Positions 8,283-17,275 of a stretch of 64,000 nt of DNA are shown here, in pieces. Numbering within the stretch: position 1 is the first letter of the stretch; every line of letters begins with the position of its first letter. The notes beneath the pieces are model-generated. The model was given only the letters and a program-made list of their open reading frames with translations. It was not told where the DNA came from and did not search any database. Origin of the DNA: Bradyrhizobium barranii subsp. apii (GTDB lineage: Bacteria > Pseudomonadota > Alphaproteobacteria > Rhizobiales > Xanthobacteraceae); NCBI RefSeq assembly GCF_011516635.5, contig NZ_CP096255.1:3718501-3782500 (forward strand). Direction: 5' to 3'. Position numbers and translations under genes: made by a program.

Positions 8283-9155
8283 TCACCCCCGCTTCGCCCG
8301 GTCCTTCTCGTTCTGCGCCATGATGCTCTCGCGCGCGGTTTTCCAGTCGTCGTCGCTCCAGTCGCGGAGCTGGTAGAAATTGCCGCCCATCGCCAGCGCC
8401 TGCGCGCCGTCCATCGCGATGGTCTCGCCGCTGATCCAGTCGCAGCCGCCGGAGATCAGGAACACCGCGAGGTTCTGCAATTCCTCCATGGTGCCGACGC
8501 GGCTCATCGGGTTCATCGCCTTGGTGCGCGCGCCGGCTTCGTCGCCGGGCTTGATGCGCTTGCTCATGCCCTCGGTCGGGATCTCGCCCGGCGCGATGGT
8601 GTTGAGGCGGATGCCGTAGCGGCCCCATTCGGTCGCGAGCGACATCGTCATGGCGTGGATCGCCGACTTGCTCATCGCCGACGGCACCACGTAAGGCGAG
8701 CCGTTGCGCACCCAGGTCGTGGTGATGGAAACGACATTGCCGGGCTGCTTCAAGGCGATCCAGCGCTTGCCGACGGCATGGGTCACATAGAACGTGCCGT
8801 GCATCACGATGTTGGCGACGGCATCGAAGCCGCGCGGCGAGAGTTCCTCGCTGCGCGAGATGAAATTGCCGGCCGCGTTGTTGATGAGATCGGTGAGGGG
8901 AGCGTCACGAAAGATGGTCTCGATCATCTCTTCGACCGCGAGGGCGTTGCGGATGTCGACGCCGTGGCTGGTGACGCGGCCACCATGCAGGTCCATCAGC
9001 TCGGTCGCGGTCTCGTCGCACACGATCTTGCGCCGGCCGCAGATGTGCACCTCTGCTCCAAGCTGGAGGAAGCGCGCCGCCATCGACTTGCCGAGTCCGG
9101 TGCCACCACCGGTGACAAGGATGTTCCTGCCGGCCAGAAGATTTTCCTTGAACAT
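8283..9155 (-). CDS. SDR-type 2,4-dienoyl-CoA reductase
   Basis: A 290-residue SDR of the mitochondrial 2,4-dienoyl-CoA reductase kind. It has the Rossmann motif TGGGTGLGKSMA, NNAAGNFISR and, in place of the usual YxxxK, the segment VVPSAMSKSAIHAM with the conserved lysine but no tyrosine. This loss of tyrosine and the NNAAGNF motif mark the dienoyl reductase branch. The tail MGGNFYQLRDWSDDDW also fits that branch. It would reduce 2,4-dienoyl-CoA with NADPH during breakdown of unsaturated acyl chains. It is divergent from the crotonase at 9261 across 105 bases that contain a near-palindrome. Confidence 0.87.
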   Translation of the reverse strand: MFKENLLAGRNILVTGGGTGLGKSMAARFLQLGAEVHICGRRKIVCDETATELMDLHGGRVTSHGVDIRNALAVEEMIETIFRDAPLTDLINNAAGNFISRSEELSPRGFDAVANIVMHGTFYVTHAVGKRWIALKQPGNVVSITTTWVRNGSPYVVPSAMSKSAIHAMTMSLATEWGRYGIRLNTIAPGEIPTEGMSKRIKPGDEAGARTKAMNPMSRVGTMEELQNLAVFLISGGCDWISGETIAMDGAQALAMGGNFYQLRDWSDDDWKTARESIMAQNEKDRAKRG

Positions 9156-9180
9156 GGCTGTTTCTCCCGTACGGATTGTC

Positions 9181-9200
9181 AGTTAATTGGTCGATTGACT
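9181..9200. promoter_or_regulatory. Imperfect palindrome, candidate operator between divergent fatty-acid genes
   Basis: AGTTAATTGGTCGATTGACT matches its own reverse complement at 14 of 20 positions (AGTyAATyG arms). It lies centrally between the divergent dienoyl-CoA reductase and crotonase genes. TetR-type regulators of fatty-acid genes bind sites of this size and symmetry. No regulator gene is adjacent, so the assignment is weak. Confidence 0.35.
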
Positions 9201-9260
9201 AAATCCGGCCGCTGGCTTCCTGTAAAGCGGCACTGAACAAGAACAGGGGAGAATTCATCC

Positions 9261-10064
9261 ATGGAAGAGCGCGTCTCGATCTCGGAAGGCGTCGCCGACG
9301 TGCGGCTGGTGCGCGCCGACAAGATGAATGCGCTCGATCAGGCGATGTTCGAGGCCCTTGTTGCCGCAACCGACCGGCTTTCGAAGGAAAAGCGCGTGCG
9401 TGTCGTCGTGCTCTCGGGCGAAGGCCGCGCCTTCTGCGCCGGTCTCGACATGGGGCGTTTTGCCGCCATGAAGGAGACAGGCGGGAACGGAATTCCGGGT
9501 GGCGAAAATCGCGATCTCACCAAGCGCACGCATGGCCATGCGAACTTTCCGCAACAGGCGGTGTGGGGATGGCGCCAGTTGCCGGTTCCCGTGATCGCGG
9601 CCGTGCACGGAGTCGCTTTCGGCGGTGGGTTCCAGCTCTCGCTCGGTGCCGACATGCGCTTTCTCTCGGCCGATGCGCGGATGTCGGTGATGGAGATCAA
9701 ATGGGGCCTCGTGCCCGACATGGCCGGCACGCCGATCCTGGCCTCGCTCGTGCGCGACGACATTTTGCGCGATCTCACCTACACCGGCCGCATCTTCTCC
9801 GCACAGGAGGCGATGAGCTACGGCCTCGCGACGCGCATCTGCGACGACCCCCGCGCCACGGCTCTCGAAGTCGCGCGCGAAATCGCCGGCAAGAGCCCCG
9901 ATGCGATCCGCGCCGCAAAGCGCCTGCTCAACAATCTCTCGGTCGATCCGGGCCCGGCGCTGCTCGCCGAGTCGGTCGAGCAGCAGAAGCTGATCGGCAG
10001 TGCGAACCAGACCGAAGCGGTGCGCTCCAATCTGGAGAAGCGCGAGGCGAGGTATGTAGACTGA
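9261..10064 (+). CDS. Crotonase/enoyl-CoA hydratase family protein
   Basis: A 267-residue crotonase. Oxyanion-hole segments FCAGLDMGRFA and VAFGGGFQLSLGADM are clear. The active-site loop reads MEIKWGLVPDMAGTPILA, again with aspartate after proline, so isomerase or another crotonase reaction is possible. The start ATG is preceded by GGGGAGA. The C-terminus (SNLEKREARYVD) has the usual family tail. It is divergent from the dienoyl-CoA reductase gene and upstream of the frameshifted acyl-CoA synthetase. Confidence 0.88.
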   Translation: MEERVSISEGVADVRLVRADKMNALDQAMFEALVAATDRLSKEKRVRVVVLSGEGRAFCAGLDMGRFAAMKETGGNGIPGGENRDLTKRTHGHANFPQQAVWGWRQLPVPVIAAVHGVAFGGGFQLSLGADMRFLSADARMSVMEIKWGLVPDMAGTPILASLVRDDILRDLTYTGRIFSAQEAMSYGLATRICDDPRATALEVAREIAGKSPDAIRAAKRLLNNLSVDPGPALLAESVEQQKLIGSANQTEAVRSNLEKREARYVD

Positions 10065-10075
10065 CAGGCTCTCCG

Positions 10076-10194
10076 TCATGGCCGGGCAGAAGCGCGAAGC
10101 GCGTCTTCGCGCTAGATGTCCCGGCCATCCACGTTCTTGGTCAGAAGCGGCAAGCAAGAACGTGGATCACCGGGACAAGCCCGGTGATGACGAC
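10076..10194. repeat. Palindromic repeat with three nested hairpins
   Basis: Contains the arms AGCGCGAAGCGCG / CGCGCT, CACGTTCTTG / CAAGAACGTG and CACCGGGACAAGCCCGGTG, ending in GATGACGAC. The closing GTCATGGCCGGG resembles other intergenic elements of the window. It lies between two plus-strand genes. Confidence 0.65.
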
Positions 10195-10232
10195 TAACTG
10201 GCAACGTCGCTAAACAACAAAGAAAAACAAAA

Positions 10233-11776
10233 ATGAGCGAAACGTCCCCATTCCTCGGCATCGTCTCCGGCGCCCGCCGCCGTACCCACGCCGAAGTCGC
10301 CAACCGCGCGGATCGCATCGCGAGCGGCCTCAGCAAAATCGGCGTCAAGCAGGGCGATTGCGTCTGCATGCTGATGCGCAACGACATCGCCTTCCTCGAA
10401 GCCGCCTACGCCGCGATGCGGCTCGGGGCCTATGGCGTGCCGATCAACTGGCACTTCAAGCCGGAGGAGATCAACTACATCCTCAACGACACCGGCACGT
10501 CCGTGCTGATCGGGCATGCCGACATGCTGCACGTCCTGCGCGATGTGATCCCGAAAGGCGTCACCGTGCTCAGCGTGCCGACCCCGCCGGAGATCCTGTC
10601 CAACTACAAGATCGATCCCGATCATCTGGTGAAGCCGGACTTCGCGATCGATTTCGAGTCCTGGCTTGCGCAACACCAGCCCTATGACGCCCGGTCGTGC
10701 CGCAGCCCATGAACATGATCTACACCTCGGGGACGACAGGCCATCCCAAGGGCGTGCGGCGCAATGCGCCCACGCCGGAACAGGCGGCGGCCGGCGAGCG
10801 CATGCGTGCGATGATCTATGGGCTCAAGCCCGGCGCCCGCGCGATCCTGCCGGGCCCGCTCTATCACTCCGCGCCGAACTCGTTCGGCATCCGCGCCGGC
10901 AAGCTCGACGGCGCGCTGGTGCTGATGCCGCGCTTCGAGGCCGAGGAGTTCCTGGACCTGATCGAACGATACAAGATCGACACCATCTTCATGGTCCCGA
11001 CCATGTTCATTCGCCTGATGAAGCTGCCGGAGGTGGTCCGCAAGAAATACGATGTCTCGTCGCTGCGCCACATCATCCATGCCGCCGCGCCATGTCCGGC
11101 CGACGTCAAGCGCGCGATGATCGAATGGTGGGGGCCGGTGATCTACGAATTCTACGGCTCGACCGAATCCAGCGCCGTCACCTTCGCGACCTCTGAGGAT
11201 GCACTCAAAAGGCCCGGCACCGTCGGCAGGATTTCGCCCGGCGCCGAGCTGCGCTTTATCGGCGATGACGGCCGCGTGCTGGGCGTGGGCGAGATCGGCG
11301 AGATCTATTCCCGCATGGCCGAAATGGCTGACTTCACTTACCACAACAAGCCGGAGAAGCGCGCCGAGATCGACCGCGACGGCTTCATCACCTCCGGCGA
11401 CGTCGGCTATATCGACGAAGACGGCTACGTCTTCATCTGCGACCGCAAGCGCGACATGGTGATCTCAGGCGGGGTCAACATCTATCCGGCCGAGATCGAA
11501 TCCGTGCTCCACGCTGTGCCCGGCGTGCATGATTGCGCCGTGTTCGGCATCCCCGATGCCGAGTTCGGCGAGGCGCTGATGGCCGTGGTCGAACCGCAAC
11601 CGGGTGTCACGCTCGATGCGTCCGATGTCCGTGCAAGGCTGAAGACGTCGCTCGCCGACTACAAGGTGCCGAAGCATATCGATATCCGCGCTGGGCTGCC
11701 GCGCGAAGACTCCGGAAAGATCTTCAAACGCCGGCTCCGCGATCCCTATTGGGAGCAGGCGGGGCGGAAGATTTGA
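10233..11776 (+). pseudogene. Acyl-CoA synthetase (AMP-binding), one-base frameshift
   Basis: The first frame (10233 to about 10690) gives the N-terminal part through LAQHQPYDA. The continuation MNMIYTSGTTGHPKGVRR to the end SGKIFKRRLRDPYWEQ lies in the frame one base back, up to 11776. Restoring one base in the short C run near 10689-10692 gives YDAPVVPQPMNMIYTSG and a 514-residue ligase with all family motifs (TSGTTGHPKG, FYGSTESS, the DMVISGGVNIYP hinge and the catalytic lysine). Nothing else is damaged, so a sequencing error is as likely as a real pseudogene. If real, the enzyme would be lost, because the AMP-binding motif falls after the break. Confidence 0.85.
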
Positions 11777-11786
11777 GAAAGAACCC

Positions 11787-11827
11787 GTAGGGTAGGCACG
11801 GCGCAAACGCGCCTTTGCCCACCCGAC
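11787..11827. repeat. Degenerate GTAGGGTGGGCA-type repeat
   Basis: GTAGGGTAGGCACGGCGCAA and TTTGCCCACCCGAC form a decayed hairpin related to 668-754. It sits between the synthetase and the following crotonase. Confidence 0.5.
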
Positions 11828-11853
11828 GAGGGACACGCTGGGAAACATTCATT

Positions 11854-12648
11854 ATGAGCGACGCTGCCAAGGAAGTGCTGTACGAAGTCGCCGACCACAT
11901 CGCGGTGATCACGCTGAATGCGCCGGAGCGCATGAACACGATCTCCGGCCCGATGCTGAACGATCTGGCGCGGCTGCTGACCGAGGCCAATGAGGACCGC
12001 AACGTCCGGGTCGTGATCTTCACCGGCAAGGGGCGGGCATTCTGCGCCGGCCTCGATTTGCGTCAGGAGCGCGACGGCAATGGCCTCAGTGCCGCGTCGT
12101 CGCCGACCACGATCAATCTGCGCAACACGCCGCCGACCGTGCTTCAGGCGATGGACAAGCCGACCATCTGCGCCGTCAACGGCGGCGCCGCCGGTTACGG
12201 CATGGACACCGCGCTCGGCTGCGATATCCGCATCATGGCGGAGTCCTCGAAGCTTGCGGCGGCCTTCGTCAAGCGCGGCGTCGTGCCGGAATCCGGCGGC
12301 ACCTGGCTGCTGCCTCGGATGCTCGGCTGGGCCAAGGCTTCCGAGCTGACCTTCACCGGCCGGACGCTCAGCGCCCGCGAGTGTCTGGAATGGGGCCTCG
12401 CCAACGAGGTCGTGCCGGATGCCGACTTGATGGGCCGCGCCCGCGCCATCGCCCGCGAAATCGCAGCCAACGCGCCGCTCGCGGTGCAGGCCTCCAAGCG
12501 CATGATGCGGATGGGCCTCAACGAGAACTTCTCCGATCACGTTCACCACGTCTACCTCCAGCTTCTGCCGCTGTTCAAGACACAGGACATGGCCGAGGGC
12601 ATGAAGGCGTTCATGGAGAAGCGTGAGCCGAAGTTCGAGGGGCGGTAG
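11854..12648 (+). CDS. Enoyl-CoA hydratase family protein
   Basis: A 264-residue crotonase with FCAGLDLRQER and AAGYGMDTALGCD oxyanion segments and the hydratase-type glutamate in VVPESGGTWLLPR. The start at 11854 (MSDAAKEVLYEVADH) follows GGGAAA, and the 13 extra in-frame residues upstream come from the repeat and are discarded. The C-terminal MKAFMEKREPKFEGR tail is typical. It is 77 bases after the acyl-CoA synthetase and probably in the same transcript. Confidence 0.9.
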   Translation: MSDAAKEVLYEVADHIAVITLNAPERMNTISGPMLNDLARLLTEANEDRNVRVVIFTGKGRAFCAGLDLRQERDGNGLSAASSPTTINLRNTPPTVLQAMDKPTICAVNGGAAGYGMDTALGCDIRIMAESSKLAAAFVKRGVVPESGGTWLLPRMLGWAKASELTFTGRTLSARECLEWGLANEVVPDADLMGRARAIAREIAANAPLAVQASKRMMRMGLNENFSDHVHHVYLQLLPLFKTQDMAEGMKAFMEKREPKFEGR

Positions 12649-12735
12649 GCGCCGCCTGATCGCGCACGCTGGAGTAGCAATCAGTAATCGGCTCGGCTAG
12701 GTTGACGTTCCCACGCCAACCGCTTGCGATCGCCG

Positions 12736-13815
12736 ATGCCCTCAAACCGCGCCAGCTTCTTCGAAGTTCCTCATGCGGCCCTTTACGCGCTGATGACGGT
12801 GACCGTCCTGGCGTCGGGATTCTGCTTCATCCAGGCAGGCAGTCCGGCGGCGCCGGCAGAGTTGCTGTATCGCTATGGCGGCATGTATTCGGGCGCAATC
12901 GCGCGGCATGAGTACTGGCGCCTGCTCGCCTATGGCTTCCTGCATGTCAACTTCGTCCACCTCACCATGAACATGTTGTGCCTCGTGCTGTGGGGCGGAC
13001 ATCTCGAGCGGCGAGTGGGACCGGCCTATTTCCTCATCATCTATCTCTGCGCGATGGTGTTCGGCGCCGTCATCGGCAATGGCATCCATTCCACGCCCTA
13101 TTTGACCGTCGGCGCGTCCGGCGCCACGTCGGGCGTTTTGGGTGCGCTGCTCTGCCTGTGGATCCTCGGCAAGCTCGACGTCAGGTTCGACTTCTTCGCC
13201 ATCAACATCGGATTGAACATTGCGTTTGCGCTCGGCAATTCGCGGATCGACTGGGGCGTCCATCTCGGCGGCTTTGCGGCCGGATTGATCGCCTGCGCAT
13301 TGCTGGACCTCATCGAGAAGGCGAATCCTTACGCGCTTCGTTGCAAATTTCCCGAAGCCGTGAAGGTCAATCTCACTCTGTTGGCCTGTGTTGCTGCTGC
13401 GTGGGCTTGGAGCGGTCAGGCCATCGCCGCCGGGATTTCCGGATGGGGCCTGGCCATCGTTGTCGTGGTCGCATGCTGTGCGGTCGTGAAGGTGGTTGAT
13501 CTCGTCCTCTCCATGAAGAAGGGTCTTGCGATCGTCGTGGTCGCCCTGGCTGGAGCGAATGCTGTCACCATCCTGCTGTGCGGTTTGGCTCTGGCATCTT
13601 CTTGCAGTCCGCGCTGGCCAACCGGGTCCGTTCCACTCGATAATCTTCTCGTCATATTCTGTCCCAATCCTGTTCTGATCTCGGGGCTGGCCGCGATCGG
13701 TGCCGCCGCGGTGACGCTGTGGCTCTGTGCAAGGGAAATTTCGCGCGGGATCGAGGATGTCGGATTTGTCGGCACATCGCTGCGTGCCGAACGCAGCCGG
13801 CGTCATGGACTATGA
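12736..13815 (+). CDS. Rhomboid family intramembrane serine protease
   Basis: From ATG 12736 the protein has 359 residues. Rhomboid hallmarks are HLTMNM (His75, Asn79), the catalytic serine in VGASGATSG (Ser128) and the catalytic histidine in DWGVHLGGFAAG (His176), spread over at least six hydrophobic helices. Rhomboids cut single-pass membrane proteins inside the bilayer. About 170 residues follow the core, with three or four further hydrophobic segments, which is longer than the usual six- or seven-helix form. The start is uncertain (TTG at 12724 is also possible), because no clear ribosome site is present. It has no functional link to its neighbours that I can see. Confidence 0.88.
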   Translation: MPSNRASFFEVPHAALYALMTVTVLASGFCFIQAGSPAAPAELLYRYGGMYSGAIARHEYWRLLAYGFLHVNFVHLTMNMLCLVLWGGHLERRVGPAYFLIIYLCAMVFGAVIGNGIHSTPYLTVGASGATSGVLGALLCLWILGKLDVRFDFFAINIGLNIAFALGNSRIDWGVHLGGFAAGLIACALLDLIEKANPYALRCKFPEAVKVNLTLLACVAAAWAWSGQAIAAGISGWGLAIVVVVACCAVVKVVDLVLSMKKGLAIVVVALAGANAVTILLCGLALASSCSPRWPTGSVPLDNLLVIFCPNPVLISGLAAIGAAAVTLWLCAREISRGIEDVGFVGTSLRAERSRRHGL

Positions 13816-13878
13816 CCGCGGAGGTCGTGCTATAAGAGGGCTCATTGACCCCGGATCATCCCAAGGTTCCTAAATCTA

Positions 13879-14283
13879 ATGGCCCCCGTTTCCATTCTGC
13901 TCAACGTGATCTGGATTCTCATCGGCGGTGCCTGGATGGCATTCGGCTGGCTGGTGGCTTCCGTCATCATGGCCATTACCATCATCGGCCTTCCCTGGGC
14001 GCGGGCGGCGTTCAACATCGCGGTCTACGCCCTGCTGCCGTTCGGCTCGCGCGCGGTCAACCGCGACGAGGTCACCGGTATGGGCGATATCGGCACCGGC
14101 CCGCTCGGGGTGATCGGGAACATTATCTGGTTCGTGCTGGCCGGCTGGTGGCTGGCACTCGGCCACGTGCTGACAGCCGTGATCTTCGCCGTCACCATCA
14201 TCGGCATTCCCTTTGCCTGGGCCCATCTGAAGCTCGCGGGGATCGCGCTCTGGCCGATCGGCAAGGTGATCGTGCCGGCCTAG
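13879..14283 (+). CDS. YccF-domain inner membrane protein
   Basis: A 134-residue protein with two similar halves. Each half has a long hydrophobic pair ending in a TIIGLPWA / TIIGIPFAWAH motif, the signature of the YccF domain. Hydrophobic segments cover residues 5-30, 32-52, 76-100 and 102-118. The function is unknown in the family. AAGG precedes the start by about 10 bases. It runs ahead of the phosphoenolpyruvate carboxylase gene, with 122 bases between. Confidence 0.85.
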   Translation: MAPVSILLNVIWILIGGAWMAFGWLVASVIMAITIIGLPWARAAFNIAVYALLPFGSRAVNRDEVTGMGDIGTGPLGVIGNIIWFVLAGWWLALGHVLTAVIFAVTIIGIPFAWAHLKLAGIALWPIGKVIVPA

Positions 14284-14405
14284 CCGCAAGGAGTGATCGC
14301 CCCTTTCAGTGTGCGCCGCCCCCAACTTCATCTTGCGCTGCGGCAAAAAACTTGCACACTCGGCTGAGCCGGGCAGCGAAGCGAGCTCGAACAAGGAAGC
14401 GAGCC

Positions 14406-17204
14406 ATGTCCCTCCAGACCGTGCCACCCGACGCCATTGACAACCGCGCGAACCGCGCTGAGGACGCCCAGGCGCTGGAGGCAGATGCGCGGCTGCGTGA
14501 CGACATCCGCCTGCTCGGACGCATCCTGGGCGACACGGTGCGCGACCAGGAAGGCGCGGAATTGTTCGACCTGGTCGAGCGCATCCGCCAGACCTCGATC
14601 CGGTTCCACCGCGACGAGGACCGGCTCGCCCGCCGCGAGCTCGAGCAGATCCTCGACAGCATGTCGACCTCGGAGACGGTGCGGATCGTCCGCGCCTTCA
14701 GCTATTTCTCCCACCTCGCCAACATCGCCGAGGACCAGAACAACATTCGCCAGATGCGCGCCCGCAGTGCCGCCCAGAGCACCGGTTCCGGCGTGCTGGC
14801 AGAGACGCTGGCCCACGCCAGGGACGCCGGGATCAGCTCCGATATGCTGCGCAATTTCTTCAAGACCGCGCTGGTCAGCCCGGTCCTGACCGCGCACCCG
14901 ACCGAGGTCCGCCGCAAGAGCACCATGGACCGCGAGATGGAGGTCGCTAGCCTGCTGGACCGCCGCGAGCGTGTGGCGCTGACTGAAGACGAGGCCGCCG
15001 CCAGCGACGAGCAGCTTCGCCGCGAGGTGCTGACGCTGTGGCAGACCAATCTCTTGCGCCGGACCACGCTCACGGTGCTCGACGAGGTCGCCAATGGCCT
15101 GTCGTTCTACGACTACACCTTCCTGCGCGAGGTACCGCGGCTGGTCAACGTGCTCGAAGACAGGCTGGAGGAGGCTGGCGAGGCGGCTGCAAGCGAGCTC
15201 GCCTCGTTCCTGCGCATGGGCAGCTGGATCGGCGGCGACCGCGACGGCAATCCCTTCGTCACCGCCGATGTGATGCGCGGGACGCTGCGGCTGCAGTCGA
15301 GCCGGGTGATGCAATTCTATCTCAACGAGCTGCACGTGCTCGGCTCGGAGCTGTCGATCGCGGCGCACCTCGCCGACGTCTCCGAGGAGCTGCGGACGCT
15401 GGCGGAACGCTCGCCCGACACCTCGCCGCACCGGAGCGGCGAGCCTTATCGTCTCGCGGTCTCCGGCATCTATGCGCGCCTGACGGCGACGGCCGAAAAG
15501 CTCGAGGTCGAGATCACGCGCCGGCCGGTCGGCAAGGGCAGGCCTTACGAGACCGTCAAGGAGTTGCAGGCCGATCTCGACGTGCTGCACCGTTCGCTGA
15601 TCTCCAACAATGCCCGCGTGATCGCCCGCGGCCGGCTGCGGCTGCTGCGGCGCGCGGTGGATTGCTTCGGCTTCCATCTGGCGCGGCTCGACATCCGTCA
15701 GAACTCGGCCGTGCACGAACGTACCATTGCCGAGCTGATGGATGCCGCGAACCCCGGCATGTCCTATCTCGCGCTCGGCGAGGACGCGCGCATCTCGCTG
15801 CTCACCAACGAGCTGCGCAGCACGCGCTCGCTGGTCTCGCCATTCGTCAAATACAGCGACGAGACCATGGGCGAGCTCAACGTCTTCCATTCCGCCGCGG
15901 AGGCGCATGCGAAGTTCGGCTCGGACGCCATTCCCCAATGCATCATCTCGATGTGCAAGGGCATGTCCGACATGCTCGAAGTGGCCGTGCTGCTCAAGGA
16001 GGTCGGCCTCGTCCATCCCTCCGGGCGCAGCGCCATCAACATCGTGCCGCTGTTCGAGACCATCGAGGATTTGCAGGCCTCCAGCAGCATCATGGATCGC
16101 ATGCTGTCGCTGCACGATTACCGCCGCCTCGTCGACAGCCGCGGCAGCGTGCAGGAGGTCATGCTCGGCTATTCCGACTCGAACAAGGATGGCGGCTTCG
16201 TCACCTCGGGCTGGGAACTCTACAAGGCCGAGATCGGCCTCGTCGACGTGTTCGAGCGCCACGGCGTGCGCTTGCGCCTGTTCCACGGCCGCGGCGGCTC
16301 GGTCGGCCGCGGCGGCGGTCCGAGCTATGACGCCATCATCGCCCAGCCCGGCGGCGCGGTGAACGGGCAGATCCGCATCACCGAGCAGGGCGAGATCATC
16401 TCGTCGAAATATTCCAACGCCGAAGTCGGCCGCAACAATCTGGAGATCCTCGCCGCCGCGACGCTGGAGGCGAGCCTGCTGCATCCGCGCCAGAGCGCGC
16501 CGCGCCGCGAATATCTCACCGCGATGGACGAGCTTTCAAATTTGGCTTTCAAGGCCTATCGCGGCCTCGTCTACGAGACCGACGGTTTCGTCGATTATTT
16601 CTGGGCGTCCACGGTCATCAACGAGATCGCGACGCTGAACATCGGCAGCCGTCCGGCCTCGCGCAAGAAGACCCGCGCGATCGAAGATCTGCGCGCCATT
16701 CCGTGGGTGTTCTCCTGGGCGCAGTGCCGCCTGATGCTGCCGGGCTGGTATGGCTTTGGCAGTGCGGTCGAGCAGTGGATCGCGGAGCATCCCGACAAGG
16801 GCATGCCGTTCCTGAAGGAGCTCTACAGGGAATGGCCGTTCTTCCGCATGCTGCTGTCGAACATGGACATGGTGCTGGCGAAAAGCTCGATCGCGATCGC
16901 CTCGCGCTATGCCGAGCTTGTTCCCGATGAAGCCCTGCGCGAAAAAATCTTCGGCCGCATCCGCCGCGAATGGCATTCCTGCATCGAGACGCTGCTCGAC
17001 ATCATGGGCCAGGACCGGCTGCTCCAGGGCAATCCGCTGCTGGAGCGCTCGGTGCGCCACCGCTTCCCCTATCTCGATCCGCTCAACCACGTGCAGGTCG
17101 AGCTGCTCAAGGAACATCGCGCGCAGAACCCGGACGAGCAGGTGCTGCGCGGGATTCAGCTCACGATCAATGGCATCTCCGCGGGGTTGCGGAACACGGG
17201 TTAG
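14406..17204 (+). CDS. ppc: Phosphoenolpyruvate carboxylase
   Basis: A 932-residue cytosolic enzyme that adds bicarbonate to phosphoenolpyruvate to give oxaloacetate and so refills the citric acid cycle. Catalytic histidine lies in LTAHPTEVRRKS (His164), the substrate loop in GYSDSNKDGG (near 588-597) and the arginine/glycine loop FHGRGGSVGRGGGPS near 626-640. Full length matches bacterial Ppc, and no frame break is present. The reading frame stays open far upstream of 14406, but those residues overlap the YccF gene in another frame and have no Ppc similarity. The start MSLQTVPPDAIDN is therefore used. Confidence 0.97.
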   Translation: MSLQTVPPDAIDNRANRAEDAQALEADARLRDDIRLLGRILGDTVRDQEGAELFDLVERIRQTSIRFHRDEDRLARRELEQILDSMSTSETVRIVRAFSYFSHLANIAEDQNNIRQMRARSAAQSTGSGVLAETLAHARDAGISSDMLRNFFKTALVSPVLTAHPTEVRRKSTMDREMEVASLLDRRERVALTEDEAAASDEQLRREVLTLWQTNLLRRTTLTVLDEVANGLSFYDYTFLREVPRLVNVLEDRLEEAGEAAASELASFLRMGSWIGGDRDGNPFVTADVMRGTLRLQSSRVMQFYLNELHVLGSELSIAAHLADVSEELRTLAERSPDTSPHRSGEPYRLAVSGIYARLTATAEKLEVEITRRPVGKGRPYETVKELQADLDVLHRSLISNNARVIARGRLRLLRRAVDCFGFHLARLDIRQNSAVHERTIAELMDAANPGMSYLALGEDARISLLTNELRSTRSLVSPFVKYSDETMGELNVFHSAAEAHAKFGSDAIPQCIISMCKGMSDMLEVAVLLKEVGLVHPSGRSAINIVPLFETIEDLQASSSIMDRMLSLHDYRRLVDSRGSVQEVMLGYSDSNKDGGFVTSGWELYKAEIGLVDVFERHGVRLRLFHGRGGSVGRGGGPSYDAIIAQPGGAVNGQIRITEQGEIISSKYSNAEVGRNNLEILAAATLEASLLHPRQSAPRREYLTAMDELSNLAFKAYRGLVYETDGFVDYFWASTVINEIATLNIGSRPASRKKTRAIEDLRAIPWVFSWAQCRLMLPGWYGFGSAVEQWIAEHPDKGMPFLKELYREWPFFRMLLSNMDMVLAKSSIAIASRYAELVPDEALREKIFGRIRREWHSCIETLLDIMGQDRLLQGNPLLERSVRHRFPYLDPLNHVQVELLKEHRAQNPDEQVLRGIQLTINGISAGLRNTG

Positions 17205-17241
17205 CAACGCGGCGTCTTCTCGCCTCGTTGCTAACGTGGAT

Positions 17242-17260
17242 GGCCGGGGCAAGCCCGGCC
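17242..17260. terminator. Hairpin between convergent ppc and SMP-30 genes
   Basis: GGCCGGG-GCAAG-CCCGGCC forms a 7-bp G+C stem with a 5-base loop. No run of T follows on either strand, so it may instead be a piece of the short dispersed repeats (GTGGATGGCCGGGGCAAGCC also appears in related form elsewhere). Confidence 0.45.
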
Positions 17261-17275
17261 GTGACGCCGCAGCTA

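Noticed and set aside
13845..14405. N-terminal extension of phosphoenolpyruvate carboxylase by 187 residues
   Set aside because: It overlaps the YccF-like gene in another frame, is Arg/His-rich and unlike Ppc. The family start is at 14406.
14328..16484. Long open frame on the minus strand across ppc
   Set aside because: It lies fully antisense to a confident phosphoenolpyruvate carboxylase. Its residue make-up is that of a G+C-rich shadow frame (rich in Arg, Ala, His, Asp), and no family motif is seen.
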